The notes beneath the pieces were generated by a model, which did no database searches, was not told where the DNA came from, and worked only from the letters and a program-made list of their open reading frames with translations. 64,000 nt of DNA, taken from assembly GCF_023897065.1 (NCBI RefSeq), contig NZ_JAMHIV010000001.1, positions 310,001 through 374,000 on the forward strand. The letters are read 5' to 3'. Source of the stretch: Crossiella sp. SN42 (GTDB lineage Bacteria > Actinomycetota > Actinomycetes > Mycobacteriales > Pseudonocardiaceae). Each line of letters opens with the position of its first letter. Within the stretch, counting starts at the first letter, position 1. Positions 43,877 through 53,884 of this stretch are shown here, one piece after another. The position numbers and the translations under genes are program-made.

Positions 43877-43968
43877 CCGCGGGCCGTGTCGGTTGTTGGA
43901 CGTTCCCTTGCCAGGTCCCGTCCAATGCCCTCCGCCTGGCACGACAGTACAACCAGGAGGAGTGGCGG

Positions 43969-46900
43969 ATGGGGTCGTTCACACACCTGCACGTGCACAC
44001 CGAGTACTCCATGCTCGACGGCGCGGCCAAGATCGCGCCGCTGTTCGCCGAGGCGAAGCGGCTGGGCATGGCCGCGGTCGGCATGACCGACCACGGCAAC
44101 CTCTACGGCGCGGACGAGTTCTACCGGCAGGCGGTCAAGACCGGGCTCAAGCCGATCATCGGCATTGAGGCCTACGTGGCGCCAGGCAGTCGCGCGCACA
44201 AGAAACCGGTGTTCTGGGGCCAGGCGGGCCAGCGCGGCGACGACGTGGCGGGCAGCGGCGCCTACACCCACCTGACCATGCTGGCGGAGAACGCCACCGG
44301 CCTGCGCAACCTGTTCCGGCTGTCCTCGCTGGCCTCCCTGGAGGGCTACTACCGCAAGCCCCGGATGGACCGCGAGCTGATCGCCGAGCACGCCGAGGGG
44401 ATCATCGCCACCACCGGCTGCCCCTCCGGCGAGGTGCAGACCCGGCTGCGCCTGGGCCAGCCCGCCGAGGCGCTGCGCGCGGCCGCCGACCACCGGGACA
44501 TCTTCGGGGCGGACAACTTCTTCCTGGAGCTCATGGACCACGGCCTGACCATCGAACGCTCGGTGCGCGAGGGCCTGCTGGACATCGGCCGCCGCCTGGG
44601 CCTGAAACCCTTGGCCACCAACGACTCGCACTACGTCACCCAGGACCAGGCGGAGGCGCACGCGGCGCTGCTGTGCGTGCAGTCCGGCAAGACCCTCAAC
44701 GACCCCAACCGGTTCGCCTTCGACGGCGACGGCTACTACCTCAAGTCGGCACAGGAGATGCGCGCCTACTGGGACACCGAGGTCCCCGGCGCCTGCGACT
44801 CGACCCTGCTGATCACCGAACGGGTCCAGCCCTACCACGAGGTGTACGCCCACCGCGACCGGATGCCCCGCTTCGCCGTCCCCGACGGCCACACCGAGGC
44901 CAGCTGGCTGCACCACCAGGTGCTGGCCGGGCTGCGCCGCCGGTTCCCCGAGGGCATACCGGACGGTTATGAGCCACGCGCCGAGTTCGAGCTGGACGTC
45001 ATCGAACAGAAGGGATTCCCGTCCTACTTCCTGGTCACCGCGGACCTGATCGAGCATGCCAGGGAGATCGGCATCCGGGTCGGTCCCGGCCGCGGTTCGG
45101 CGGCGGGTTCGCTGGTGGCCTACGCGCTGGGCATCACCAACCTGGACCCGATCCGGCTGGGTCTGCTGTTCGAGCGGTTCCTCAACCCGGAGCGGGTGTC
45201 CATGCCCGACATCGACATCGACTTCGACGACCGCCGCCGCGGCGAGATGATCCGCTACGCCACCGAGAAGTACGGCGCGGACCGGGTGGCGCAGGTGATC
45301 ACCTTCGGCACCATCAAGACCAAGGCGGCGATCAAGGACGCGGCCAGGGTCCACTTCGGACAGCCCGGCTACGCCATCGCGGACCGGATCGCCAAGGCGT
45401 TGCCGCCGCCGGTGGCGGCCAAGGACATTCCGCTGGCCGGCATCGTGGACCCCGCGCACGAGCGGCACGGTGAGGCGGCCGAGGTGCGCGCCCTGCTGGC
45501 CTCCGACCCGGAGAGTCAGCAGATCTTCGACACCGCCCGCGGCCTGGAAGGCCTGATCCGCAACGCGGGCGTGCACGCCTGCGCGGTGATCATGTCCAGT
45601 GAGCCGCTGCTGGACACGATCCCGTTGTGGCAGCGCGAGGACGGCTCGGTGATCACCGGCTGGGACTACCCCTCCTGCGAGGCCATCGGCCTGCTGAAGA
45701 TGGACTTCCTCGGCCTGCGCAACCTGACCGTGATCGGCGACGCCATCGACAACATCCGCGCCAACCGCGGCGAGGAGATCGACCTGGACCGTCTCGGCGT
45801 CGAGGATCCCGCCGCCTACCAGCTGCTCGGGCGCGGGGACAGCCTCGGCGTGTTCCAGCTCGACGGCGGCGCGATGCGGGAGTTGTTGCGGCGCATGCGG
45901 CCCACCGAGTTCGCCGACATCATCGCGGTCAACGCGCTGTACCGGCCGGGCCCGATGGCGATGAACACGCACAACAACTACGCCGACCGCAAGAACGGCC
46001 GCCAGCCGGTCACCCCGATCCACCCCGAGCTGGCCGAGCCGCTGCGCGAGATCCTGGCCGAGACCCACGGCCTGGTGGTCTACCAGGAACAGATCATGCA
46101 GATCGCGCAACAGGTCGCCGGGTACTCGATGGGCCGGGCCGACGTGCTGCGCAGGGCCATGGGCAAGAAGAAGAAAGAGGTGCTGGAACAGGAGTTCGAG
46201 GGCTTCGAGAAAGGCATGCGCGGCAACGGTTTCTCTGCCGAGGCGGTGCGCGCGCTGTGGGACACCATCCTGCCGTTCGCCGGCTACGCCTTCAACAAGT
46301 CGCACGCGGCCGGGTACGCGCTGGTCGGCTACTGGACGGCCTACCTGAAGGCGAACTACCCGGCGGAGTACATGGCGGCGCTGCTGACCTCGGTGGGCGA
46401 CAACAAGGACAAGTCCGCGATCTACCTCTCGGAGTGCCGCAGGCTGGGCATCCGGGTGCTGCCGCCGGAAGTGAACTCCTCGGAGGTGCGCTTCGCCGCG
46501 GTGGGCGAGGCGATCCGGTTCGGGCTGGGCGCGGTGCGCAACGTCGGCGCGAACGTGGTCGAGTCGATCATCCGAACCCGTGCGGCGAAGGGGAAGTACG
46601 AGTCGTTCCCGGACTTCCTGGCCAAGTCCGAGCTGGTGGTGTGCCAGAAACGGGTGCTGGAGTCGCTGGCCAAGGCCGGCGCCTTCGACGCGCTGGGCCA
46701 CACCAGGCTGGCGGTGTGCCAGGTGCACGAGGAGGCAGTGGACGCGGTGGTCCCGTTGAAGCGGCAGGAGGCGATGGGCCAGTTCGACCTGTTCGGCCCC
46801 GGCCCGGAACAGCCTGCCACCTCCTCCCCGTTAGCGCACCTGCGGTTCAGCACGGAGGAGTGGCCGCGCAAGCAACTCCTTTCCTACGAGCGCGAGATGC

Positions 46901-47490
46901 TCGGGCTCTACGTCTCCGCGCACCCGCTGGACGGCGCGGAACCGATCCTGCGCAGGCACGCCCGGCTGCCGATCGCGGCGATCCTGGACAACCCGCCGCG
47001 CGAGGGCGAGGTTCAGCTGGCCGGGCTGATCACCGCGCTGGAACGGCGGGTCAACAAGAAGGGCGAGCCGTGGGCGATCTGCACGATCGCCGACATGGAC
47101 GCCGCGCTGGAGGTGCTGTTCTTCCCCAAGGCCTACGCGCTGTTCTCGGCCGCACTGGTGGAGGACAACGCGGTGCTGGTCAAGGGCCGGGTCAACTGGC
47201 GGGAGGACCGGATGTCGGTCTTCGGCGGCGACCTGGTCCCGCTCGACCTCACCGCCCCCGGCACGGAACCGCTGGTGCTGCGAGCCGTGCCGGAGCGGGT
47301 CACCGAGTCGATCGTGCTGGAACTGAAGCAAACCCTGTTGGCACACAAGGGCGACACCCCGGTGCAGGTCCACATCGGACCGCACCGGTTCGCCCTCGAC
47401 GACTACCCGGTCGCGGTGACCGCCATGCTGCTCGGCGAGCTGAAAGCGTTGCCGGGCTTCGTCACAGCCAGGAGTGCAGCGGCACCGTGA
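43969..47490 (+). CDS. dnaE: DNA polymerase III alpha subunit (DnaE1 type)
   Basis: 1173 aa, about the size of mycobacterial DnaE1. An N-terminal PHP domain retains its metal-binding start (HLHVHTEYS, His6-His10) and TDHGN, so proofreading by PHP is plausible, as in mycobacteria. Catalytic palm aspartates sit in [10 protein letters not shown] (D414/D416). The finger, HhH and OB regions follow, ending with the tau-binding tail. No intein. ATG 43969 has AGGAGGAG. Its 3' end overlaps the convergent phosphoesterase by 29 bases. Likely the replicative polymerase. Confidence 0.93.
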   Translation: MGSFTHLHVHTEYSMLDGAAKIAPLFAEAKRLGMAAVGMTDHGNLYGADEFYRQAVKTGLKPIIGIEAYVAPGSRAHKKPVFWGQAGQRGDDVAGSGAYTHLTMLAENATGLRNLFRLSSLASLEGYYRKPRMDRELIAEHAEGIIATTGCPSGEVQTRLRLGQPAEALRAAADHRDIFGADNFFLELMDHGLTIERSVREGLLDIGRRLGLKPLATNDSHYVTQDQAEAHAALLCVQSGKTLNDPNRFAFDGDGYYLKSAQEMRAYWDTEVPGACDSTLLITERVQPYHEVYAHRDRMPRFAVPDGHTEASWLHHQVLAGLRRRFPEGIPDGYEPRAEFELDVIEQKGFPSYFLVTADLIEHAREIGIRVGPGRGSAAGSLVAYALGITNLDPIRLGLLFERFLNPERVSMPDIDIDFDDRRRGEMIRYATEKYGADRVAQVITFGTIKTKAAIKDAARVHFGQPGYAIADRIAKALPPPVAAKDIPLAGIVDPAHERHGEAAEVRALLASDPESQQIFDTARGLEGLIRNAGVHACAVIMSSEPLLDTIPLWQREDGSVITGWDYPSCEAIGLLKMDFLGLRNLTVIGDAIDNIRANRGEEIDLDRLGVEDPAAYQLLGRGDSLGVFQLDGGAMRELLRRMRPTEFADIIAVNALYRPGPMAMNTHNNYADRKNGRQPVTPIHPELAEPLREILAETHGLVVYQEQIMQIAQQVAGYSMGRADVLRRAMGKKKKEVLEQEFEGFEKGMRGNGFSAEAVRALWDTILPFAGYAFNKSHAAGYALVGYWTAYLKANYPAEYMAALLTSVGDNKDKSAIYLSECRRLGIRVLPPEVNSSEVRFAAVGEAIRFGLGAVRNVGANVVESIIRTRAAKGKYESFPDFLAKSELVVCQKRVLESLAKAGAFDALGHTRLAVCQVHEEAVDAVVPLKRQEAMGQFDLFGPGPEQPATSSPLAHLRFSTEEWPRKQLLSYEREMLGLYVSAHPLDGAEPILRRHARLPIAAILDNPPREGEVQLAGLITALERRVNKKGEPWAICTIADMDAALEVLFFPKAYALFSAALVEDNAVLVKGRVNWREDRMSVFGGDLVPLDLTAPGTEPLVLRAVPERVTESIVLELKQTLLAHKGDTPVQVHIGPHRFALDDYPVAVTAMLLGELKALPGFVTARSAAAP

Positions 47491-48457
47491 CCTGCTTCAA
47501 CCAGGAGCCTGCGGCGAAGTCACGGGCCCGGATCACCACCCGGTCCAGGAAAACCTCCACCTGGAGGCCCTGGTTGAACTTGCCGGGCACGGTCACCTCG
47601 CCGCCCTGGCCGTTGTCGGTCCACCCGGTCTGGATCGCGCCGGTGTTGATCACCGGAAAGCCCTCGGGGTTGGCCGTGCCAGGCACCACGCGGCGGACGA
47701 ACCAGTCGGAGAGGTCCAGGTTCCAGTGCGTGTGCCCGGAGAACAGGAACACGTCCCTGTAGCGCCCCAACAGGTTCAGCAGCCGGTCGGCCTGGAGGTA
47801 GTCACGCAGGTAGAGCTTGTTGCGGGTGCCGGAGACGGTGTTCGGCAGCGGGTGGTGGGTGATCACCATGACCGGCTTGCGCCAGCGCGCCCAGTGCGCG
47901 AGCCGCCGCTCCAGCCAGCTGAACTGCTCCTCGCTCAGCCACACCTCGTCCCAGAGCGCCTTGTCGTGGTAGTGCATGTACTTCTCGGTGCCGATGCACA
48001 ACACCGGGATGCCGCCGAAGAGGTGCTCGCTGAAGACGGTGTTGCGCTTGGCGAAGCGGTAGAAGCTGCGGAACAACGAGTCCTCGGTGGTGCCGTTGGG
48101 CCAGGTGTCCTGGGCCAGGGTCTGCGGATCGCGCCACTTGGGCACGTAGAACTCGTGGTTGCCGATCGCCCAGGCGATACCGGGATGGCTGTGCTTGGCC
48201 AGTTCCGCCTGGACCTGGGCGTACTCGAAGTCGTAGCCGCGCGGGGTGATGTCCCCGGCCACCGCCAGCCCGGCGCTGCGCGGGTTGGTCCGGCGCATGT
48301 CGGCCAGCGCGGTGCCGAAGTCGGCCAGGTCGCCCTGGATGTCGCTGATCACGTTGAACCGGGTCAGCGGTTCGGCACCGGCCGTGGCCGTGGGTGCGCT
48401 TGCGGTGGTGGCGCCCACGGCCACGGCGGAGGCGAGCAGAAACGATCTACGGTCCAT
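47462..48457 (-). CDS. Secreted metallophosphoesterase (Tat)
   Basis: 331 aa. Tat signal ([15 protein letters not shown]), then calcineurin-like motifs in order: [25 protein letters not shown] and SGHTHWN. Acts outside the membrane on a phospho-mono- or diester. Overlaps the end of dnaE on the opposite strand. Confidence 0.85.
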   Translation of the reverse strand: MDRRSFLLASAVAVGATTASAPTATAGAEPLTRFNVISDIQGDLADFGTALADMRRTNPRSAGLAVAGDITPRGYDFEYAQVQAELAKHSHPGIAWAIGNHEFYVPKWRDPQTLAQDTWPNGTTEDSLFRSFYRFAKRNTVFSEHLFGGIPVLCIGTEKYMHYHDKALWDEVWLSEEQFSWLERRLAHWARWRKPVMVITHHPLPNTVSGTRNKLYLRDYLQADRLLNLLGRYRDVFLFSGHTHWNLDLSDWFVRRVVPGTANPEGFPVINTGAIQTGWTDNGQGGEVTVPGKFNQGLQVEVFLDRVVIRARDFAAGSWLKQVTVPLHSWL

Positions 48458-48602
48458 GCCCGGACCCTGTCAGGACAAGGTGCACCGCCCGGAAAGAGCG
48501 GTTGAACAGTCGGTTCCGGTTCAGCCGGAGCCCGCACCGTGTCGACGAGGTCGGCCCGTATTCGACTGGCTCCGGACAGCACCCACTCGCTAGCCTGCCC
48601 TC
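48458..48602. promoter_or_regulatory. Intergenic region with leaderless promoter and inverted repeat
   Basis: TAGCCT (48591-48596) lies 6 bases before ATG 48603, giving a leaderless exonuclease message. An 8-of-9 inverted repeat, CGGTTGAAC (48499-48507) and GTTCAGCCG (48519-48527), lies further left; role unknown. Confidence 0.4.
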
Positions 48603-49154
48603 ATGAGGGGGCCCCATCTGCTGAACGTCATCGACGTCGAAGCCACCTGCTGGCCCAGCGCCCCACCTCCGGGCCAGGTCAGCGAAATCATCGAGATCGG
48701 CCTGACGGTAGTCGACCTGACCACCCGAACCCGCCTCGCCAAACACCGGATCCTGGTCCGCCCCCAGCAGTCCACGGTCAGCGAGTTCTGCACTGAGCTG
48801 ACCGGCCTCACCCAGTCCGAAGTGGACACCGGCCGCACCTTCCCCAAAGCCTGCGCCCAGCTGACCGCGGAACACGAGGCGGGCGACCGGAGCTGGACCA
48901 GCTGGGGCGACTACGACCGCAAACAGTTCCAGCGCCAGTGCACCACCACGCCCTACCCGTTCAGTTCCAGCCACACCAACGCGAAAGCTGCCTTCGCCGC
49001 CGCGTTCGAGCTGCGCAGACCAGTGGGCATGGCCCAAGCCCTGAAGATCGCCGGCCTCCCCCTGGAGGGCAGGCACCACCGCGGCGACGACGACTCGTGG
49101 AACATCGCCGCCCTGGTCCTGCTACTGGCCGAACGCCGCAACTGGCCCGGCTAA
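48603..49154 (+). CDS. DEDDh 3'-5' exonuclease (ERI-1/KapD-like)
   Basis: 183 aa. Exo I VIDVEATCW (Asp and Glu), Exo II SWGDYDRKQF (Asp), Exo III HHRGDDDSWNIA (His and Asp), a complete DEDDh site. Small, stand-alone exonucleases of this type degrade RNA or ssDNA 3' ends; the substrate is not known. Leaderless start. TAA overlaps the convergent membrane-protein stop in CTAA. Confidence 0.85.
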   Translation: MRGPHLLNVIDVEATCWPSAPPPGQVSEIIEIGLTVVDLTTRTRLAKHRILVRPQQSTVSEFCTELTGLTQSEVDTGRTFPKACAQLTAEHEAGDRSWTSWGDYDRKQFQRQCTTTPYPFSSSHTNAKAAFAAAFELRRPVGMAQALKIAGLPLEGRHHRGDDDSWNIAALVLLLAERRNWPG

Positions 49155-49381
49155 TCGCCCCGCCGCACCGCCCTGGCCACCAGCCACGCCAGGTAGAGCG
49201 CGGTAAGCCCAAAACCCACACCGTGCGGCAGCATCACCTCGGATCCGAACACCTCCGGCAACAGCAGCCGCAGCAGCACCCCCACCACCACGGTCCCCGC
49301 CGCCAGGGTGATCACCCCACCGACCACCCACACCGCAACCCGCCCCGCCGTCCACCGGCCCTCAGGCACCCGCTCAACCAT
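49151..49381 (-). CDS. Small two-helix membrane protein
   Basis: 76 aa from ATG 49381 (GTG 49390 possible). Two hydrophobic segments (about 13-34 and 52-69) separated by a short loop with acidic PEVFGSE. No family recognised. Stop codon shared in CTAA with the exonuclease gene. Confidence 0.55.
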   Translation of the reverse strand: MVERVPEGRWTAGRVAVWVVGGVITLAAGTVVVGVLLRLLLPEVFGSEVMLPHGVGFGLTALYLAWLVARAVRRGD

Positions 49382-49512
49382 CCGACTCACCCCCCGCACC
49401 CTAGAAACCCCACCCGGGACCGCTCCCCAGCGCGCCCCGCCCCAATTGCGATCGTCTTCTGCGGAGCGTCGGGCATCGGCGGGGGACGGCGGAGCTGGGT
49501 ACGACTTTCCGG

Positions 49513-50739
49513 CTATGCGGGTCTGCCGTCGGAGACGATGGCGCCGCCCTGGATCACCTGCGTGATGTGTGTGGGATCGGCCAGCGCGCCGATGTCGGCC
49601 AGCGGATCCCGGTCCAGGACAAGCAGGTCGGCATGGGCGCCGACGTCGACTGTGCCAATTTCGCCGGGCAGGCACAGTAGGTCCGCGGCGGTGGTGGTGG
49701 CCGCGCGGATGATGTCGATCGGTTGCTGCACCTCACGCCGGAGCCGGAACTCGTGGTTCTGGTGCCGGTGCATGCCGCCGAGCAGGTCGCTGCCGTAGAC
49801 CAGCCGCACCCCGCCACGGGCGGCCCGTTCCAGCGCGCGGAGCCCGCCGTTGAGCACCTCGTCGATCTTGCGCTGGCTGGGTTCGGGCAGGCCGTGAGCG
49901 GCGCCTTCCTGCTTGAGTGCCCAGTAGGTGACCAAGGTGGGCACGAGGAATGCCTCGCGCTCGCGGAAGAGCTCGACGCTGCGGTCGTCGATGAGGTTGC
50001 CGTGCTCGATGGAGCGGACACCCGCCTCCAGTGCCCGGTTGACCGCGCGCGCGGTGTAGGCGTGCGCGGCCACGTACCGGTTGGCGGCCTCGGCCTCCTC
50101 GACCACGGCGCGCAGTTCGGCCGGGGAGTACTGGGTGGAGTCGATCCGGTCGGTCGGCGAGGCGACCCCGCCGGAGGCCATCACCTTGAGGTGGTGGGCT
50201 CCCTTGCGCAGCTCGTCGCGGGCCGCGACCCGGACGGCGTCGACACCGTCGGCGACCCGGCCGAGTCCGGCGCAGCACGGGTGGCCGTCGGCCTGTGCCG
50301 TGCCGCGGCCACGCAGGTCGCCGTGGCCGCCGGTCTGGCTCAGCGCCTTGCCGCAGAAGGCCAGGCGCGGGCCGGTGATCAGGCCCTCGGCCTGGGCGTC
50401 GGCGAGGCCGTAGTCGGCGCCGGCGGCGTCGCGGACGGTGGTGAAGCCGCGCAACAGCATGGACCGCATGATCCGAGCCGCGTGGGCGGCCACATAGGAG
50501 GGAGACCAGGCCGGCAGCTCGTTGAGGGCGGCGGTGGCCGCGGTGACGTGCACGTGCGCGTCGATCAGGCCGGGTAGCACCACCGCACCGGCCAGGTCGA
50601 GCACCCGGACCTGGTCCGGGGCGCTCAGCCGGGGTGCGATCTCGGCGATCCGGCCGTCGGCGCAGCGGATGCTGGCCTCGCGGTACTCGCCGGTGCGCAC
50701 GTCCAGCACCAGTCCGTCCCGCAGCAGCAGATCGGTCAT
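49513..50739 (-). CDS. Metal-dependent amidohydrolase (imidazolonepropionase-like)
   Basis: 408 aa, no signal. GLIDAHVHV gives the first His pair; a Lys (HHLKVMASGG), AAHAYTARAV and IEHG supply more ligands; and YGSDLLGG carries the catalytic Asp. This matches the CDD prolidase/imidazolonepropionase-like branch that cleaves peptide-like or cyclic amide bonds. Coupled by ATGA to the MFS transporter, so it probably processes the imported compound. Confidence 0.85.
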   Translation of the reverse strand: MTDLLLRDGLVLDVRTGEYREASIRCADGRIAEIAPRLSAPDQVRVLDLAGAVVLPGLIDAHVHVTAATAALNELPAWSPSYVAAHAARIMRSMLLRGFTTVRDAAGADYGLADAQAEGLITGPRLAFCGKALSQTGGHGDLRGRGTAQADGHPCCAGLGRVADGVDAVRVAARDELRKGAHHLKVMASGGVASPTDRIDSTQYSPAELRAVVEEAEAANRYVAAHAYTARAVNRALEAGVRSIEHGNLIDDRSVELFREREAFLVPTLVTYWALKQEGAAHGLPEPSQRKIDEVLNGGLRALERAARGGVRLVYGSDLLGGMHRHQNHEFRLRREVQQPIDIIRAATTTAADLLCLPGEIGTVDVGAHADLLVLDRDPLADIGALADPTHITQVIQGGAIVSDGRPA

Positions 50740-52154
50740 CGGCCGGGCCTCCCACTCGGTTCGGCGAGTTCCTCCAGTGATCGGCCCGCGGTGGCGAGTC
50801 CGAACACGACGGTGCACAGCACGCCGACCACCAGCACCGCGGTGGTCAGGCCGAAGACCCCGGCGAAGCCCAGGGTGCCCGCGAACATGCCGATGATCAA
50901 CGGTGCCAGGATGCTGCCGACCCGGCCCACCGCGCTGGAGAGCCCCATCCCGGTGGCCCTGATCCAGGTCGGGAACACCTCGGGGGTGTAGGAGTAGACG
51001 CCCGCGTAGGTCCCGTTGAGGAAGAAGGACAGCACCGCCCCGGCAACCGTGATCGCCACCGGATCGCTGAGCTGGGACAGCCAGTAGGCGCTGGCCGCGG
51101 CACCGGCCAGGTACAACGCGATGGTGTTCTTGCGGTCGAGCCGCTCCCCGAGCCAGGCCGCGGAGTAGTACCCGGGCACCTGGGCGAGGTAGATGATGAT
51201 GGTGAACTCGAAGCTCTGGGTGATGGTGATGCCGCGTTCCACCAGCAGGGTGGGAATCCAGGAGAAGAACCCGTAGTAGGAGAAGGTGATCACGAACCAG
51301 ATCAGCCAGGTGACCGCGGTCCGCCTGCGCAACTCCTTGCCCCACAGGAACTTCAGCGCCGAGACCAGCCCGGCCCCGCGCGCCGGGGCGGTGGGAGGAC
51401 TGGACGCGGCGGCGGAGGGCCGCGAATCTTGGTCGGGGCCGGGATCGGGCGGGGTGACTACTGGCGGCAGGGGTTTGCCGGTCGCGGCTTCGGTGCGGCG
51501 CTCGAAGTCGGCCACCACCTGCTCCGCTTCCCGCACGCGGCCGGTGGCCAGCAGGAAGCGTGGCGACTCCGGTAGCGAGCGGCGCCACCACAGCAGCATC
51601 AGGATCGGCAACGCGGTGATCAGCTGGGCGATTCGCCAGCCCTCCGGGAAGGTCGGCACCACGAGCCTGCCGAGCACGGCCGCGGCCACGAATCCGAAGG
51701 AGAAGAAACCCGCCAGGGCGCCGATGAACCAGCCTCGGCGGGCGGCCGGCACGAACTCGGCGAGGAAGGGGGCGATGATCGCGCTTTCGGCGCCGGTGCC
51801 CACGCCGGCCAGGACTCGGGCGGCGAGGAAGGTTTCGTAGTTCGGGGCCAGGGCGGCGGCTACCGAGAACACGGCGTAGCAGGCCAGGGCGTACATCATG
51901 ACCTTGCGGCGGCCGATCCGGTCGCCGAGCAGGCCTGCGATGGTGGCGCCGAAGAGGTAGCCGAAGGGGGTGGCGGAGCCGATCAGGCCGAGGAGTTCGT
52001 TGCTCAGGCCCCATTCCTGGCGGGCGCTGGGCAGCAGGAACGCGACGATCGCGGCGTCCATGGCGTCGAAGGTGTAACCGAGGCCGCCGATGACCAGCAG
52101 GGCGTAGTGCGGGCGGCTCAGTGGCAGGCGGTCCAGGCGTGCCAGGAGTGTCAT
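50736..52154 (-). CDS. MFS transporter (AAHS/sugar-porter-like)
   Basis: 472 aa from ATG 52154 with GGGAGG upstream. Twelve membrane segments, the GDRIGRRKVMM loop 2-3 signature, PESPRFLLATGR after helix 6 and ERLDRKN after helix 8, as in the aromatic-acid/sugar porter group. A Pro-rich cytoplasmic loop (near 245-275) is unusually long. Imports a solute for the following amidohydrolase; identity unknown. Divergent from the RpiR regulator. Confidence 0.85.
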   Translation of the reverse strand: MTLLARLDRLPLSRPHYALLVIGGLGYTFDAMDAAIVAFLLPSARQEWGLSNELLGLIGSATPFGYLFGATIAGLLGDRIGRRKVMMYALACYAVFSVAAALAPNYETFLAARVLAGVGTGAESAIIAPFLAEFVPAARRGWFIGALAGFFSFGFVAAAVLGRLVVPTFPEGWRIAQLITALPILMLLWWRRSLPESPRFLLATGRVREAEQVVADFERRTEAATGKPLPPVVTPPDPGPDQDSRPSAAASSPPTAPARGAGLVSALKFLWGKELRRRTAVTWLIWFVITFSYYGFFSWIPTLLVERGITITQSFEFTIIIYLAQVPGYYSAAWLGERLDRKNTIALYLAGAAASAYWLSQLSDPVAITVAGAVLSFFLNGTYAGVYSYTPEVFPTWIRATGMGLSSAVGRVGSILAPLIIGMFAGTLGFAGVFGLTTAVLVVGVLCTVVFGLATAGRSLEELAEPSGRPGR

Positions 52155-52183
52155 CGGGCCTCCCGAGGGCAGCGGTTCAGGCA

Positions 52184-52227
52184 GCGTATGTTGCGTCTGG
52201 GTGAGATGCAATGGATGCTGCATACGC
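52184..52227. promoter_or_regulatory. Inverted repeat between MFS operon and RpiR gene
   Basis: GCGTATGTTGC (52184-52194) and GCTGCATACGC (52217-52227) are complementary at 9 of 11 positions, 22 bases apart. Inner ATGCA/TGCAT copies add symmetry. Candidate RpiR operator controlling both directions. Confidence 0.45.
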
Positions 52228-52242
52228 GGATGGGAGGTGGCG

Positions 52243-53142
52243 GTGAGCGCCGGGTCGAGCGAGGCTGATGACTTCGAGGGATGGCTGCGGGGGCGGGTGC
52301 CGGAGCGGGGGTTGCAGGCCAAGGCGGCGGCGGTGCTGGAGACCTTGCTCGCCCAGCCGCGGCGGGCCTCCTACAGTTCAGCGGCCGAGCTGGCGGAGCT
52401 GGCCGGGGCCAATGTGGCCACCGTGATCAGGACGGCGCAGGCGCTCGGGTTCAGCGGCTGGCCCACGTTGCAGCAGGAGCTGCGGGCTCGGTACCTCTCC
52501 GCGCTCAGCGCGCCCGAGGTCGCGGCCGAGCACGCCGACGCCGTGGTCACCGGCAGCCCGGCCTCGGCCTCGCTGCGGCGGGACCTGGACAACGTCGCGC
52601 TGCTCGCCAGGAGCGTGGACATCGCGGCGGCACGGGGGCTGGCCGCGGCGATCGGGCAGGCGCGGCGGACGGTGGTGGTGGCGGCCGGCAGCTACACCTC
52701 GGTCGGGATCGCGTTGGCGCACAACGCTCAGCTCGCCGGGTACGACGCTCAGCTCGCCACCGGCTACGGCGGTGGTGGACCGGCCAACACAATCGCCCAG
52801 TTGACCGGGCAGGACGTGCTGGTGGTGGTCAGCTTCTGGCGGTTGAACGAGAGCGCGGTGGTCGCCGCCGAGGAGGCCGCCGCCAAGGGCGCGCGGGTGT
52901 TCGTGATCACCGATGCGGCCAGTCCGGCGCTGGCCGCGGCGGCCGAGCGGATCCTGTTGGCGCCGACCGAGGGCATTTCGTTCTTCCCCTCGCTGACCGC
53001 GGCGATGGCGCTGGTGCAGGCCGTGGTCGCGGAGCTGGCCACGCTGGATCCCGGGCGCACCAAGGCGGCGGTGGAAGCGGCCGAGGCGCAGTGGGCGCGG
53101 TTCGGGCTGCTGCACCGGCCGACCCGGCGCGGCCGGACGTAG
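52243..53142 (+). CDS. MurR/RpiR-family regulator (SIS domain)
   Basis: 299 aa from GTG 52243 with GGGAGG upstream. N-terminal HTH_6 (SAAELAELAGANVATVIRTA) and a C-terminal SIS domain (VVVAAGSYTSVGIA, VVVSFWRLNESAV), which usually binds a phosphosugar. Divergent from the MFS-amidohydrolase operon and its probable controller. Confidence 0.87.
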   Translation: MSAGSSEADDFEGWLRGRVPERGLQAKAAAVLETLLAQPRRASYSSAAELAELAGANVATVIRTAQALGFSGWPTLQQELRARYLSALSAPEVAAEHADAVVTGSPASASLRRDLDNVALLARSVDIAAARGLAAAIGQARRTVVVAAGSYTSVGIALAHNAQLAGYDAQLATGYGGGGPANTIAQLTGQDVLVVVSFWRLNESAVVAAEEAAAKGARVFVITDAASPALAAAAERILLAPTEGISFFPSLTAAMALVQAVVAELATLDPGRTKAAVEAAEAQWARFGLLHRPTRRGRT

Positions 53143-53151
53143 GGTCGCGGT

Positions 53152-53625
53152 ATGCCACGGTTCGAGGTCAGCACCAGCATCGCCGCCCCGCCCCAACGGG
53201 TCTTCGAGCTCTCGCTGGCGGTGGAGGTGCACACCGGGTCGATGGCCGGGTCCGCCGAGCGAGCCGTGGGCGGGGTGACCTCGGGCGGGCTGGGGCTCGG
53301 CGACACGGTGACCTGGCAGGCCAGGCACTTCGGGTTGCCGTGGCGGATGACCTCGCGAATCAGCGCGTTGGACGAGCCTGGCTACTTCGTGGACGAGCAG
53401 GTGCGCGGGCCGTTCCGGCGCTGGTGGCACGCGCACCACTTCGAGCCGGACGGGCGGGGTGGCACGCTGATGCGGGACGTGGTCGAGTTCGCCGCGCCGC
53501 TGGGGCCGCTGGGACGAGTGGCCGAGTGGGTGGCGCTGGACCGCTACATGCGGCGGCTGATCAGCACCCGCAACGAACATCTCAAGGCGGTGGCGGAAGC
53601 GGGTGACGGTCCCGGGCCGGGATGA
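53152..53625 (+). CDS. SRPBCC-fold protein
   Basis: 157 aa. Begins RFEVSTSIAAPPQRVFELSL, the usual START/SRPBCC opening with a central VTWQARHFGLPWRM and C-terminal amphipathic helix. Binds a hydrophobic ligand or acts as a cyclase-like enzyme; no active-site residues identified. Leaderless: TAGGGT (53140-53145) is 6 bases before the ATG and overlaps the previous stop. Confidence 0.7.
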   Translation: MPRFEVSTSIAAPPQRVFELSLAVEVHTGSMAGSAERAVGGVTSGGLGLGDTVTWQARHFGLPWRMTSRISALDEPGYFVDEQVRGPFRRWWHAHHFEPDGRGGTLMRDVVEFAAPLGPLGRVAEWVALDRYMRRLISTRNEHLKAVAEAGDGPGPG

Positions 53626-53636
53626 TCGGCCTGGCA

Positions 53637-53670
53637 GACCCCGGCGGGCCTGGTGTGGTGTGCCGGGGTC
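53637..53670. terminator. Hairpin after the SRPBCC gene
   Basis: GACCCCGGC and GCCGGGGTC pair perfectly (9 bp) around a 16-base loop, 12 bases after the stop codon. Confidence 0.5.
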
Positions 53671-53725
53671 GTCCGGCCGGCCCGGTTCAGCGCAGGTGGG
53701 CCACCTCCAGCACCGCGCGGGTTGA

Positions 53726-53878
53726 CGCCTCCGGGCACCGTTGCGGCTGCGCACCGGTGACCCGTTCCTCATCCCGGCCGGCGTCGCGCACAACGCGCGC
53801 AACGTCGGCACGGTGCGCACCCAGACGCTCTCCACCTACCTCATCGACCAGACCAAACCGCTGGTCACCAGGCACTGA
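53726..53878 (+). pseudogene. Cupin-domain C-terminal remnant
   Basis: A reading frame ending at TGA 53876 encodes LRTGDPFLIPAGVAHNARNV and LSTYLIDQTKPLVTRH, the second cupin motif and tail seen in small secreted cupins. A stop at 53723 and absence of the first cupin motif show that only the last third survives. No start or ribosome site. Confidence 0.6.
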
Positions 53879-53884
53879 GGCGGG

